A stretch of DNA of 64,000 nt, from the NCBI RefSeq assembly GCF_003284725.1, contig NZ_PGTO01000002.1, positions 62,001 through 126,000 of the forward strand. The letters are read 5' to 3'. A program made the translations under genes and the position numbers. The notes under the pieces are model-generated. The model was not told the origin of the DNA, did not search any database, and was given only the letters and a program-made list of their open reading frames with translations. Source of the stretch: Paramagnetospirillum kuznetsovii. GTDB lineage: Bacteria; Pseudomonadota; Alphaproteobacteria; Rhodospirillales; Magnetospirillaceae. This document shows, in pieces, positions 23,078-32,875 of this stretch (its first letter is position 1; each line of letters opens with the position of its first letter).

Positions 23078-23962
23078 ATGGCGAGTCTCAAGGACCTGCG
23101 GATGAAGATCGTGAGCGTCAAATCGACGCGCAAGATCACCTCCGCCATGAAAATGGTCGCAGCCTCCAAGCTCCGCCGCGCGCAAACCGCGGCGGAAGCG
23201 GCCCGGCCCTTCGCCGAGCGCATGGAACGCATGTTGGGAACCCTGGCCGCCAGCCTCGCTGGCCAAAGCGGCGCCCCCAAGATGCTAACCGGCACCGGCG
23301 TCGATAAGGTGCATCTGCTGGTGGCGGTGACCGCCGACCGCGGTCTGTGCGGTGGTTTCAATTCCACCATCGTCCGCGCCACCAAGGCCATGGCCGCCGA
23401 CCTGCTCAAGCAGGGCAAGACGGTCAAGATCATGCCGGTGGGCCGCAAGGCGCGCGAGCAGCTCAAGCGCGATTACGGTCAGTATATGATCGAAGGCTTC
23501 GAACAGCTTGGCCGCAAGGGCATCGTGTTCGGCGAGGCCGATCAGGTGGCCAATACGATCTCCACCATGTTCGACGCCGAGGAATTCGACGTCTGCACGG
23601 TGATCTACAACAAGTTCAAGTCGGCCATCGCCCAGGAAGTGACCCGCCAGCAGGTGATCCCCTTCCCGGTGCCCGCCCAGACCGGCGCCGCCGATGCCGG
23701 CGCGAAGGCCATCTACGAGTTCGAACCCGGCGAGGAAGAAATCCTGGCCGAGATCCTGCCGCGCAATCTGGCCACCCAGATGTTCCGCGCCTTGCTGGAA
23801 AGCCAGGCGTCCGAACAGGGCGCGCGCATGACCGCGATGGATAATGCAACCCGCAACGCGGGCGAAATGATCAATGCCCTGGCGATCAAGTACAACCGGT
23901 CGCGTCAGGCTCAGATCACCAAGGAACTGATCGAAATCATCTCCGGCGCCGAAGCGCTGTGA
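23078..23962 (+). CDS. atpG: ATP synthase F1 gamma subunit
   Basis: Central rotor shaft of F1, 294 aa. The N-terminal helix [21 protein letters not shown] and the segment [10 protein letters not shown] are hallmarks. The C-terminal helix ends [15 protein letters not shown] and forms the coiled coil with the N-terminus inside the alpha/beta hexamer. It starts 23 bases after atpA with an acceptable ribosome-binding site (GGAG). Confidence 0.98.
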   Translation: MASLKDLRMKIVSVKSTRKITSAMKMVAASKLRRAQTAAEAARPFAERMERMLGTLAASLAGQSGAPKMLTGTGVDKVHLLVAVTADRGLCGGFNSTIVRATKAMAADLLKQGKTVKIMPVGRKAREQLKRDYGQYMIEGFEQLGRKGIVFGEADQVANTISTMFDAEEFDVCTVIYNKFKSAIAQEVTRQQVIPFPVPAQTGAADAGAKAIYEFEPGEEEILAEILPRNLATQMFRALLESQASEQGARMTAMDNATRNAGEMINALAIKYNRSRQAQITKELIEIISGAEAL

Positions 23963-23973
23963 CGGAAGACTAG

Positions 23974-25407
<1,434 letters not shown>

Positions 25408-25417
25408 TTTGTTCAAT

Positions 25418-25444
25418 ACGGCGGGCTGCCCTGCGGCCCGCCGT
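25418..25444 (+). promoter_or_regulatory. Hairpin between atpD and atpC
   Basis: A perfect 9-base stem (ACGGCGGGC at 25418-25426 with its complement at 25436-25444) with a 9-base loop sits in the 60-base atpD-atpC gap. No T-run follows, so it more likely protects the upstream mRNA end or tunes atpC than terminates. Confidence 0.55.
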
Positions 25445-25467
25445 AAGTTGCCAAAAGGAACTGCGGC

Positions 25468-25869
25468 ATGGCCGACAAGATCCAGTTCGAGTTGGTGTCG
25501 CCGGCGAAGCTTCTGATTTCGTCGCCGGTGGACATGGTGGTGGTGCCGGGCAGCGAAGGTGACTTCGGCGCCCTGGTCCGTCACGCTCCCATGATCACCA
25601 CCGTCCGGCCCGGCGTCATCGTCGTGCATGACGGCGGCAAGGTCTCGAGCAGCATTTTCGTGGCTGGCGGCTTCGCCGAGGTCAACGAAGAGCGCATTAC
25701 CGTGCTGGCGGAAGAGGCTATCCCGGTGGCCGATATCACCGCCGACATGGCCGAGTCCCGTAAGAAGGCCGCCGACGAGGCGCTGAGCGACGCCAAGACC
25801 GACCGCGAAAAGGCCCAGGCCGAGCGTCTGGTGCTGATCGCCGAGGCCCTGGAGGCCGCGCGGCACTAA
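25468..25869 (+). CDS. atpC: ATP synthase F1 epsilon subunit
   Basis: Epsilon subunit (133 aa), part of the rotor and an intrinsic inhibitor of ATP hydrolysis. The N-terminal beta-sandwich has the conserved VPGSEGDFGALVRHAPMITTVRPGV, and the C-terminal two-helix region (DMAESRKKAADEALSDAK...) is complete, so the regulatory arm is present. AAAGGA precedes the ATG. It is the last gene of the operon, followed by a strong terminator. Confidence 0.97.
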   Translation: MADKIQFELVSPAKLLISSPVDMVVVPGSEGDFGALVRHAPMITTVRPGVIVVHDGGKVSSSIFVAGGFAEVNEERITVLAEEAIPVADITADMAESRKKAADEALSDAKTDREKAQAERLVLIAEALEAARH

Positions 25870-25892
25870 GTCGCGGTCCTGAGAGATCAAGC

Positions 25893-25927
25893 AAAGGGCC
25901 GTCCATAAGGGCGGCCCTTTCGCTTTT
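25893..25927 (+). terminator. Rho-independent terminator of the atp operon
   Basis: The 9-base stem AAAGGGCCG (25893-25901) pairs with CGGCCCTTT (25912-25920) and is followed by CGCTTTT, 24 bases after the atpC stop. Confidence 0.85.
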
Positions 25928-25952
25928 GTCGGCGGACGGATAAACTCCCCCC

Positions 25953-26531
25953 ATGCGCATTCAAGCCCTGGCCGTAGCCCTCGCCCTGTCCGCCGTGCCC
26001 TGCCATGCCGCCGAGCCCGCGGTGGATGCCGCCGAGGTGGCGTCAGCCACCTTCGTCAAGGGCTGCGTCGGTTTCATGGGCGACTACGCCAAGTTGCGCG
26101 ATCAGTTGCAGCCCGAGAGGGATCTGTATCTGCCGCAGATCCCACCGTCGGCCGCCAAGCCGTTCCTGCAGGGGCGCGAGGGCGAGGCCTACGCCCGCTT
26201 CGACGCCGGGGTCACCCTGGTGCTGTGGAAGGCCGAGGATCAGTGCGCCGTCTTCATGCAAAAGGGCAATACGGACCGGCTGCGCAAGCAGCTTGATGCC
26301 GATCTGAAAGCCGGATTGTCGCGCTCCTTCACCATCAAATCAGGCGGATGCGAGACCAAGGGCTCCATGCAGTCCTGTTTCACCGACATCACGCCCATGG
26401 GCGAGTACCGGGCCGAGCTGATGAAGAAATACGGCAAGGAGCCCGCCGGTCTGCGGGTTCTGCTGACCACGTCGGAAAGCGCCAATCCCAATCTGAAGGC
26501 CATCATCACCGTCGACTGGAAACTGCCATGA
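25953..26531 (+). CDS. Secreted hypothetical protein, paralogue 1 of a tandem pair
   Basis: Predicted periplasmic protein of 192 aa. Residues 1-20 form a Sec signal peptide ending near CHAAEP. The mature part begins with a helical segment and a Cys (KGCVGFMGDY), then PFLQGREGEAYARFDAGVTLVLWKAEDQCAVF, and later a Cys pair in SGGCETKGSMQSC followed by PMGEYRAELMKKYG. The same succession of blocks occurs in the next gene, so the two are diverged paralogues. No enzyme motif is visible. Its TGA overlaps the ATG of the partner (ATGA), indicating coupled translation. It lies just after the atp terminator. Confidence 0.75.
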   Translation: MRIQALAVALALSAVPCHAAEPAVDAAEVASATFVKGCVGFMGDYAKLRDQLQPERDLYLPQIPPSAAKPFLQGREGEAYARFDAGVTLVLWKAEDQCAVFMQKGNTDRLRKQLDADLKAGLSRSFTIKSGGCETKGSMQSCFTDITPMGEYRAELMKKYGKEPAGLRVLLTTSESANPNLKAIITVDWKLP

Positions 26532-27136
26532 GGATTCTATTCGCCTGCGTTCTCTTCCTGGCGGCCACTCTACCGGCGGCGGCCCAGACCAGCGGCGACT
26601 ACCGGCTCAGGGACGAGACGTCGCGGCTGGCGGTGGCGGTGTTGGGCAAGGTCTGCCTGATGAATCTGGGCGACATCAACGCGGTGATCACGGCGGCTTC
26701 TCCCACCGGGGAATTCGGCTTCGTCGAGGCGCCGGAAGACGTCGCCAAGGGCATATTGCAGGGACGTACCGGCTATGTCCGGGTTCTGCGCCGCCCGGGT
26801 CTGGGGGCGGTGACCCTGATCGTCAGCCATGACGGGATTTGTTCGGTGTGGTCGGAATTCGCCGACATCACCGCCATGCAACGCCATCTCATGGCCATGG
26901 TGGAAAAGGGCGGGCTGAAAGGCGGCGCGCAGTTGCTGGCCCTGGATGCCCGCGACACCGACGGGGTGCGCGTCAACGATTACTATCTGATGCCGTCGGG
27001 GTGGTATGCCGCCCAACTGGGCAAGCGCTACAACGACGACGGCAGCCAGCCCCTGGCGCTGGTGACCTCCATCTCGCCCCCCGGCCGCAGGCCCATGGAA
27101 GGCGCGCTGGTGGTCAGTCGGCCGCTGAAGCAGTAG
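26528..27136 (+). CDS. Secreted hypothetical protein, paralogue 2 of a tandem pair
   Basis: Predicted periplasmic protein of 202 aa with a signal peptide ending at PAAAQT (about residue 20). It parallels the upstream gene block by block: a helix with Cys (LGKVCLMNLG), GILQGRTGYVRVL, GAVTLIVSHDGICSVWSEF, PSGWYAAQLGKRYN and a closing beta strand. It lacks the CETKGSMQSC Cys pair of its neighbour, so only two Cys (in KVCLM and GICSV) are shared. No known domain is recognised. The start at 26528 is set by the ATGA overlap. A methyltransferase gene follows after seven bases. Confidence 0.75.
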   Translation: MRILFACVLFLAATLPAAAQTSGDYRLRDETSRLAVAVLGKVCLMNLGDINAVITAASPTGEFGFVEAPEDVAKGILQGRTGYVRVLRRPGLGAVTLIVSHDGICSVWSEFADITAMQRHLMAMVEKGGLKGGAQLLALDARDTDGVRVNDYYLMPSGWYAAQLGKRYNDDGSQPLALVTSISPPGRRPMEGALVVSRPLKQ

Positions 27137-27143
27137 GACGAGG

Positions 27144-27773
27144 ATGGACGACGCCACCGCCAACGACTATGCCCGCATCCTGGCCCAGGTGGCCACGGTC
27201 TATCATTGCATCCTGGAAGAGCATGGTCCGAGCGCAAGCGGGGTCGGCTGGGCCGATTCCGAGGCGCAAGCCTTTCGCTTCGGTGTCCTGACCTCGCGGA
27301 TCGATCCGGAACTGTCGCTGATCGTCAATGACGTGGGATGTGGCAGCGGAGATTTGTTCCCCTACCTGGATTCCCATTTCCGCCTTGCCGGTTACGTGGG
27401 GCTGGATGTGTGCGAGGCCATGGTGGTGGCGGCCAATGAGCGCATCAAGGATCCTCGGACGGCTTTCATCCAGAACGCGGTCCCGGCGACCCCGGCCCAC
27501 TGGTCGCTGGCCTCGGGGACGTTCAATATCTCGGCCGGGGCCGATGAGGCGGCCTGGCGGGAATTGACGGGCGAGGTTATCCGCCGCATGGCGGGGTTTT
27601 CCCTGCGCGGCTTCGCCTTCAACATGCTGCGCCCCCATCGCCGCGATGCGTTCTTCTGGGGTGACGAGCCGGAACCGTGGGAGGCGTTCTGCCGCGACGG
27701 CCTGGGGGGGCAGGTGGAGCGCATCGAGCATCCCGGCGGCGAGGAATGGAGTCTGATCGTCCGGCGGGTGTGA
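27144..27773 (+). CDS. Class I SAM-dependent methyltransferase
   Basis: Protein of 209 aa with a Rossmann methyltransferase core. Motif I is LIVNDVGCGSGDLFPYL (about residues 59-75), followed by an acidic residue ending strand 2 (YVGLDVCEAM). A conventional motif IV is hard to see; FNISAGADE takes its place. It contains no membrane segment. AGGACGAGG precedes the ATG, and only seven bases separate it from the paired secreted proteins, so the three may form one operon. The substrate is unknown. Confidence 0.75.
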   Translation: MDDATANDYARILAQVATVYHCILEEHGPSASGVGWADSEAQAFRFGVLTSRIDPELSLIVNDVGCGSGDLFPYLDSHFRLAGYVGLDVCEAMVVAANERIKDPRTAFIQNAVPATPAHWSLASGTFNISAGADEAAWRELTGEVIRRMAGFSLRGFAFNMLRPHRRDAFFWGDEPEPWEAFCRDGLGGQVERIEHPGGEEWSLIVRRV

Positions 27774-27834
27774 TTCCTTTCGCTTGCTTACGGTGAAGGC
27801 TTCCGGTAAAGCATGCCGACCGATGGAGGAAGCC

Positions 27835-27939
27835 ATGTTTGGGCGCTTGTTCAGTGCGAACGCTCTCGCCGTCCGGGGTCAAAGCCCGGGGATGGTTCTT
27901 CTCGTCACACCCAAAACCGGCACTACCAAGACCGCTTGA
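27835..27939 (+). CDS. Possible microprotein, 34 aa
   Basis: A 35-codon ORF with a near-consensus ribosome-binding site (GGAGGA, 27825-27830) four bases before ATG. It encodes a protein beginning MFGRLFSANALAV and ending PKTGTTKTA, mildly basic, with no Cys and no clear membrane helix. A strong terminator follows 27 bases after the stop, so an independent short transcript of about 200 bases ending at 28001 is plausible. It could instead be a small RNA. Confidence 0.35.
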   Translation: MFGRLFSANALAVRGQSPGMVLLVTPKTGTTKTA

Positions 27940-27966
27940 GCGGGCCGGTTCGTCGCGACTGTACGA

Positions 27967-28001
27967 AAAAGGCCCGCGGTCAAGCACCTGGCGGGCCTTT
28001 T
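27967..28001 (+). terminator. Rho-independent terminator before asd
   Basis: AAAAGGCCCGC (27967-27977) pairs with GCGGGCCTTTT (27991-28001) to give an 11-base perfect stem with the T-run built into its 3' side. It ends transcription from the methyltransferase/microprotein side and, read on the other strand, is also A/T flanked. Confidence 0.8.
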
Positions 28002-28059
28002 CGCATGAATTAGGTTAATCGCGGGACACCACCAAGGGTTCGCAACGGAGAAAAAGAAC

Positions 28060-29079
28060 ATGGGCTACAAGGTTGCTGTCATCGGCGCCACCGGCAATGT
28101 CGGTCGCGAGATGTTGAAGACTCTGGCGGAACGCAATTTCCCGGTGGACGACATCGTCGCCCTGGCCAGCGCCCGCTCGGTCGGCCGCGAGGTGTCCTTC
28201 GGCGACACCAAGATCCTGAAGGTCAAGGATCTCGCCACCTTCGACTTCAAGGGCTGGGACATCGCCCTGTCGTCGCCCGGCGCCAAGGTCTCGGCCGAGC
28301 ACAGCCCGCGCGCCGCCGCCGCTGGCTGCGTGGTGGTGGACAACACCTCGCATTTCCGCATGGACCCCGACGTGCCGCTGGTGGTGCCGGAAGTGAACCC
28401 GGATGCCATCGCCCAGTACAAGAAGAAGGGCATCATCGCCAATCCCAACTGCTCCACCATTCAGATGGTGGTGGCGTTGAAGCCGCTGCACACCCTGGGC
28501 AAGATCAAGCGCGTCGTCGTCTCCACCTACCAGTCGGTGTCGGGCGCGGGCAAGGAAGGCATGGATGAGCTGTTCGAGCAAAGCCGCGCCGTCTTCGTCA
28601 ACGACGCCATCAAGCCGCAGAAATTCGCCAAGCAGATCGCCTTCAACCTGATCCCCCAGATCGACGTCTTCATGGAAGACGGCTCGACCAAGGAAGAATG
28701 GAAGATGGTGGTGGAGACCAAGAAGATCCTGGACGCCTCCATCGAGGTTCACGCCACCTGCGTGCGCGTGCCGGTCTTCGTCAGCCATTCCGAGACGGTC
28801 AACGTGGAATTCGCCAAGCCGGTCAGCGTGGAAGAGGCCACCCAGGCCTTCCGCGACGCGCCCGGCGTCATCGTCATGGATACGCGTGAACCGGGCGGCT
28901 ATGTCACGCCCTTGGAAACCACCGGCGAGGACGCGGTCTATATCAGCCGTATCCGCAAGGATCCGACCGTGAAGAACGGCATCTCGTTCTGGTGCGTGTC
29001 CGACAACCTGCGCAAGGGCGCGGCGCTCAACGCCGTGCAGATCGCCGAGGTTCTCGCCCGCGATTACCTGAAGAAGTAG
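28060..29079 (+). CDS. asd: Aspartate-semialdehyde dehydrogenase
   Basis: NADP-dependent enzyme of 339 aa that reduces aspartyl phosphate to aspartate semialdehyde, the branch point to lysine/diaminopimelate, threonine and methionine. The N-terminal GATGNVGREML is the NADP-binding loop, the catalytic Cys131 is in NPNCSTIQMV, and the substrate-binding region VSTYQSVSGAGKEGMDEL follows. It is a stand-alone gene with a ribosome-binding site CGGAG. It converges on the cobalamin cluster across a family A palindrome. Confidence 0.97.
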   Translation: MGYKVAVIGATGNVGREMLKTLAERNFPVDDIVALASARSVGREVSFGDTKILKVKDLATFDFKGWDIALSSPGAKVSAEHSPRAAAAGCVVVDNTSHFRMDPDVPLVVPEVNPDAIAQYKKKGIIANPNCSTIQMVVALKPLHTLGKIKRVVVSTYQSVSGAGKEGMDELFEQSRAVFVNDAIKPQKFAKQIAFNLIPQIDVFMEDGSTKEEWKMVVETKKILDASIEVHATCVRVPVFVSHSETVNVEFAKPVSVEEATQAFRDAPGVIVMDTREPGGYVTPLETTGEDAVYISRIRKDPTVKNGISFWCVSDNLRKGAALNAVQIAEVLARDYLKK

Positions 29080-29086
29080 GACGACG

Positions 29087-29137
29087 GCGGGCGGGACGCC
29101 CGCGCTCCTCGACTCGGAGCGCGGGCGTCCCGCCCGC
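29087..29137. repeat. Long perfect palindrome, REP-like family A, copy 2
   Basis: The same 22-base arm as at 2955 (29087-29108) and its perfect complement (29116-29137), with a 7-base loop. It occupies the whole gap between the converging asd and cbiG-cobJ genes, and its last base is the end of the cobJ stop codon. This position parallels copy 1 between the M48 protease and secA. Confidence 0.9.
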
Positions 29138-30936
29138 TATTCCCGCCCATCCATCTTCTTGCCGTAACCCCGGGGCGTATAGGTCCAGGTCCGGCTTGGC
29201 GTGGCGAAGCTGCGGGTCTCGGAACTGCCCACCACCACCATGGTCAGCATGTCCACCTTGTCGGGCGACAACTCGCCCAGCGTGATGACCTCGACGGTCT
29301 CGCCGGGGCGGCCCAACTGGCGGGCCAGGATGACCGGCGTCTCGGGCGGGCGGCCGGTCAGCAGGATGTCGCGCGCCCTCGGCAATTGATCGCGGCGGCG
29401 GTTGGACACCGGGTTGTAGAAGCACACCACGAAATCGGCGCTGGCGGCGGCTTTGAGCCGGGTCTCGATGCTTTCCCACGGGGTCAGCAGGTCCGACAGC
29501 GAGATGGTGCAGAAGTCGTGATTGACCGGCGCTCCGGCGCGGGCGGCGGCGGCTTGCAGGGCCGAGATACCGGGAACCACGGTGATGTCCACCCGGTTCC
29601 AGTCGGCGCGCTTCTCGCGGTCCAGCAGTTCGAACACCAGGGTGGCCAGGGCATAGATGCCGGGATCGCCGGAACAGACCAGTGATACGGCGCGGCCCTC
29701 GGCAGCCAGTTCCAGGGCCTTGCGGGCGCGGGCTTCCTCGGCGCCCAGCGCGCTTTCGTGGCGGGACTTGCCAACCGCGGCGGGGCCCAGCAGGTCGAGA
29801 TACATGCCGTAGCCCACCAGATCCTCGGAGGCGGCGATGGCGGCCGAGGCCTGGGGCGCGCGCCATTCCGGCGTGCCGGGGCCGATGCCGACCACGAAGA
29901 GTCGGCCCCTCGGCCTCCCGATCACCGAAGCATCCAGCGGATGGGGCGAGCGGGCGACGGCGCAGGTGGCGCGGGCGGCTTTGGCCTTGGGCACGATCAG
30001 TGCCCCATGGGCACCGGCTGCGGCCAGGGCGGCCCCCTCGGCGACGCCGTGGCAGCCGGTCTCGGCGAAGACCACGTCGGACGGGGTGGCGAGGCGCGGC
30101 GCTTCCCGCTCCAATTCCTCAGGGGTGAAGAAGCGGGCGGGAACCCCCAATTGGGCGGCCAGGGCGTGGACGGCGGCTTCGTCGGATTTGAGGTCGATGC
30201 TGGCGACGCAGGCCACCGACAGGGGCGACAGCGCCTCGGCAGCCAAGGTGTCCATGGCCAGTTTGATCAGATCCTCGGCGGGGGTATGGCGCTCGCAGCC
30301 GACGCCCAGCACCAGCACCGGCGGATGGAACACCAGTTCGTTATCGTCGGGCGTGATCGCCCTATCGGTGATGCGGACGGCATGATCGCCGGTCTCACCG
30401 AAGTCGATGCTTGCCAGCCAGTCGGCGTCTCCCGCTTCCACTTCCAGGCTGACCGCCTCCTCGGCCAGCAGGGCGGCGGCGACGGATTTGGCGCTGGCCG
30501 GATTGGCGATCGTCCAGCCGGGCGGCGGGTCATCCAGCGCGACGCCCAGGCTCAATTCCCCGGCGGTGGTCAGGGCGGCGGAGATCCCCAGCGTCCGGGC
30601 GATGCTCCGCGCCAGGGCATTGGCGCCGTGATGGCCGCCCAGCAGTGGCGCCACCGAGGATCCGTCCACCGCCACCGCCAGCAGGGGCGGCTCCGACCAT
30701 TTGTCCAGCAACAGCGGCCCGACGGCGCGGATCAGGATCCCGGCGGCGCAGATGCCGATGATGGGGGTTCCGGCGGCGAACAGGGCGCGCAGATGGACCA
30801 CGGTGTCGCTGAAGCTCACCTCGGCCTCTACCCGTCCGGCAAGGCCATGGATGCGCGAACCGGGCAAGGACTGGGCCAGGGTCTTGGCGGTTTCCAGCCC
30901 GGCGGGGCTGACCACCACCAGGGCGATGTCGTTCAT
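29137..30936 (-). CDS. cobJ: CbiG-CobJ fusion: cobalt-precorrin-5A hydrolase / precorrin-3B C17-methyltransferase
   Basis: Fusion of 599 aa. Residues 1 to about 335 match CbiG, including its N-terminal part (GICAAGILIRAVGPLL, LGGHHGANALARSIA) and its C-terminal CobE-like part (LVLGVGCERHTPAEDL, DVVFAETGCHGVAEG). Residues about 345-599 are the CobJ/CbiH SAM methyltransferase (RLFVVGIGPGTPEW, LVCSGDPGIYALA, VPGISALQAAAARAGAP) that contracts the ring at C17. CbiG opens the delta-lactone in the early-cobalt pathway, so the fusion carries two consecutive steps. The ATG at 30936 overlaps the cobI stop (ATGA); another ATG lies two codons upstream. Confidence 0.92.
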   Translation of the reverse strand: MNDIALVVVSPAGLETAKTLAQSLPGSRIHGLAGRVEAEVSFSDTVVHLRALFAAGTPIIGICAAGILIRAVGPLLLDKWSEPPLLAVAVDGSSVAPLLGGHHGANALARSIARTLGISAALTTAGELSLGVALDDPPPGWTIANPASAKSVAAALLAEEAVSLEVEAGDADWLASIDFGETGDHAVRITDRAITPDDNELVFHPPVLVLGVGCERHTPAEDLIKLAMDTLAAEALSPLSVACVASIDLKSDEAAVHALAAQLGVPARFFTPEELEREAPRLATPSDVVFAETGCHGVAEGAALAAAGAHGALIVPKAKAARATCAVARSPHPLDASVIGRPRGRLFVVGIGPGTPEWRAPQASAAIAASEDLVGYGMYLDLLGPAAVGKSRHESALGAEEARARKALELAAEGRAVSLVCSGDPGIYALATLVFELLDREKRADWNRVDITVVPGISALQAAAARAGAPVNHDFCTISLSDLLTPWESIETRLKAAASADFVVCFYNPVSNRRRDQLPRARDILLTGRPPETPVILARQLGRPGETVEVITLGELSPDKVDMLTMVVVGSSETRSFATPSRTWTYTPRGYGKKMDGRE

Positions 30937-31631
30937 AACCATGCGTGTCCTCGCCGATGAACCAGGATGATGGAGAAATAGGGCAGTTCCGCCACCGTGT
31001 CGGGGGCGAGAATGCGCTGATCGGCCAGGCCGATCCTCTCGATGACGCGGGCCTTGTCCCACAGACCCGCGCGCTCCAGCACGCGGCGGATCTTGGGCAG
31101 ATTACGGCCGACCTTCATGAAGACAATGGCGTCGGCGGCACTCACCTGCGCCTCGATCTCCGCCTCGGATCGGGTCGATGGGATGATGGCGACGCCGTCG
31201 TCCCAGGCGCATAGCGGCGCGCGCAAGGCGGCTCCCGCCGCCATGATGGACGAGACGCCGGGTACCACTTCCACCGGGAAGCGGGACGACAGGCGGGCGA
31301 ACAGATAGATGAAGGAGCCGAAGAAGAAGGGATCGCCCTCGCACAGCACGGCGACGTCGCGGCCTTCGGCCAGATGAGCGGCGATGTCATGGGCTGCGCA
31401 GTCATAGGCCGCTTCGGTCCCGGCCCGGTCCAGGGTGAAACCCATGCGGATGGGGATTTCCACCCGGCCGGGCGAAATATGGGCCGCCGCGATCACACGG
31501 GCCATGCCGTCGCCCTCCAGCGGGGCGGGCCAGGCGATGACCGGGGTTGCGGCCAGGATGCGCGCCGCCTTGAGGGTCAGCAGCTCGGGATCGCCGGGGC
31601 CGACACCGATGCCGTAGAGGGTGGCGGTCAT
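30933..31631 (-). CDS. cobI: Precorrin-2 C20-methyltransferase CobI/CbiL
   Basis: SAM-dependent methyltransferase of 232 aa forming precorrin-3A or its cobalt form. TLYGIGVGPGDPELLTLKAARIL begins the protein, with VAVLCEGDPFFFGSF and VEVVPGVSSIMAAGAAL as the conserved tetrapyrrole-methylase loops. The ATG at 31631 opens directly onto the family N-terminus. Upstream codons read into a palindromic repeat and are rejected. The stop overlaps the start of the cbiG-cobJ gene. Whether the natural substrate carries cobalt depends on which cobalt-insertion route feeds it. Confidence 0.94.
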   Translation of the reverse strand: MTATLYGIGVGPGDPELLTLKAARILAATPVIAWPAPLEGDGMARVIAAAHISPGRVEIPIRMGFTLDRAGTEAAYDCAAHDIAAHLAEGRDVAVLCEGDPFFFGSFIYLFARLSSRFPVEVVPGVSSIMAAGAALRAPLCAWDDGVAIIPSTRSEAEIEAQVSAADAIVFMKVGRNLPKIRRVLERAGLWDKARVIERIGLADQRILAPDTVAELPYFSIILVHRRGHAWL

Positions 31632-31640
31632 GGACTTTCC

Positions 31641-31675
31641 CCCTCTCCCTGAGGGAGAGGGATGGGGTGAGGGGG
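31641..31675. repeat. Intergenic palindrome, family D (CCCTCTCCC / GGGAGAGGG)
   Basis: CCCTCTCCC at 31641-31649 and GGGAGAGGG at 31653-31661, then GATGGGGTGAGGGGG. It lies in the only real gap (56 bases) between cobL and cobI. From memory this is a type of palindrome scattered through many proteobacterial genomes. Confidence 0.75.
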
Positions 31676-31687
31676 AATTCGCCTCGC

Positions 31688-32875
31688 TCATCGCTTCCAC
31701 CCCACATACTGGGTGACCGGCATGGCGGAATGCCAGGTGTGGAAGCCGCCCACCGGGGCGAGCCGGGCCACCGACAGGCGGGTCATCTCGCCGCCATGGG
31801 CGGCATGGAAGGCGATCAGGGCGGCTTCGCCCTCCACCGTGACGGCGTTGGCGACCAATCGTCCGCCGGGCGCCAAGGCGGCACGGCAGATATCGAGCAG
31901 GCCCGGCTCGGACACGCCGCCGCCCACGAAGATGGCATCGGGAACCTCGCGGCCCAGGGGCAGCCCGGCGGGGGCGCGGGCGGTGATGATATCCAGCGCG
32001 GGAACTCCCAGCGCGGCGGCATTGCGGGCGATGCGCTCGGCGCGCTCGGCGCGGGGCTCGACGGCCAGGGCGCGCCCACCCAGACGCATCCATTCGATGG
32101 CGATGGAGCCGCATCCGGCCCCCACATCCCACAGCAGCTCGCCCGGCAGCGGCGCCAGGGCGGCCAGGGTGACGGCGCGCACCTCGCGCTTGGTCAGCTG
32201 TCCGTCATGGGAAAAGGCGTCGTCGGGCAGGCCGGGCCCCGGCGGCAGCGGCCGTCGGCCGGGGGTGACGGCGCAATCCACCGCCACCAGATTGAGGTCG
32301 GAGGACGCCATGGCCCCCGGCGCCACCCGCTCGGTGGGGCCGCCGAGATTTTCCAGCACGGTTAGGCTGCTGGCACCATAGCCCTGGTCCGCCAGCAACT
32401 CCGCCAGCCGAGCCGGGGTATTGCGGTCCTCGGACAGGATCAGCAGCCGCCGCTTGGGGGCGAAATGCAAGGCCAGGGCGTCCAACGGGCGGCCATGGGC
32501 GGTCAGGCACAGGCAGTCCTGCAACGGCCACAACAGTCGGGCCGCCGCCAGCGAGAAGGCGCCGGGGTGAGCGATTACCGTCATCTCGGACGGGGCGAAC
32601 CAGCGGGTCAGGGTGGCGGCGGCGCCGAACCACATGGGATCGCCGCTGGCGAGAACCACGACCTTCTTGCCGCGTCTCGCCTCGATCTGGTCCCGGCTGT
32701 CGGCGAAAGGGGTCGACCACATCAGGCGCTCGGCCTTGGCGTCGGGAACCATGGCGAGATGGCGGGCGCCGCCCACCAGCACCTCGGCGCCCGCGATCAG
32801 GGCGCGGGCGGTCGGGTTCAGCCCGTCCAACCCGTCCTCGCCGATGCCGATGATGGTCAGCCAGGGGAAGGTCAT
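31688..32875 (-). CDS. cobL: Precorrin-6Y C5,15-methyltransferase (decarboxylating) CobL (CbiE-CbiT)
   Basis: Bifunctional enzyme of 395 aa that methylates C5 and C15 and decarboxylates the acetate chain at C12. Residues 1-200 are the CbiE tetrapyrrole methylase (PWLTIIGIGEDGLDGL, KKVVVLASGDPMWFG). Residues about 215-395 are the CbiT methyltransferase (LTKREVRAVTLAAL, LLWDVGAGCGSIAIEW, DAIFVGGG). The ATG at 32875 overlaps the cobH stop (ATGA). Confidence 0.95.
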   Translation of the reverse strand: MTFPWLTIIGIGEDGLDGLNPTARALIAGAEVLVGGARHLAMVPDAKAERLMWSTPFADSRDQIEARRGKKVVVLASGDPMWFGAAATLTRWFAPSEMTVIAHPGAFSLAAARLLWPLQDCLCLTAHGRPLDALALHFAPKRRLLILSEDRNTPARLAELLADQGYGASSLTVLENLGGPTERVAPGAMASSDLNLVAVDCAVTPGRRPLPPGPGLPDDAFSHDGQLTKREVRAVTLAALAPLPGELLWDVGAGCGSIAIEWMRLGGRALAVEPRAERAERIARNAAALGVPALDIITARAPAGLPLGREVPDAIFVGGGVSEPGLLDICRAALAPGGRLVANAVTVEGEAALIAFHAAHGGEMTRLSVARLAPVGGFHTWHSAMPVTQYVGWKR

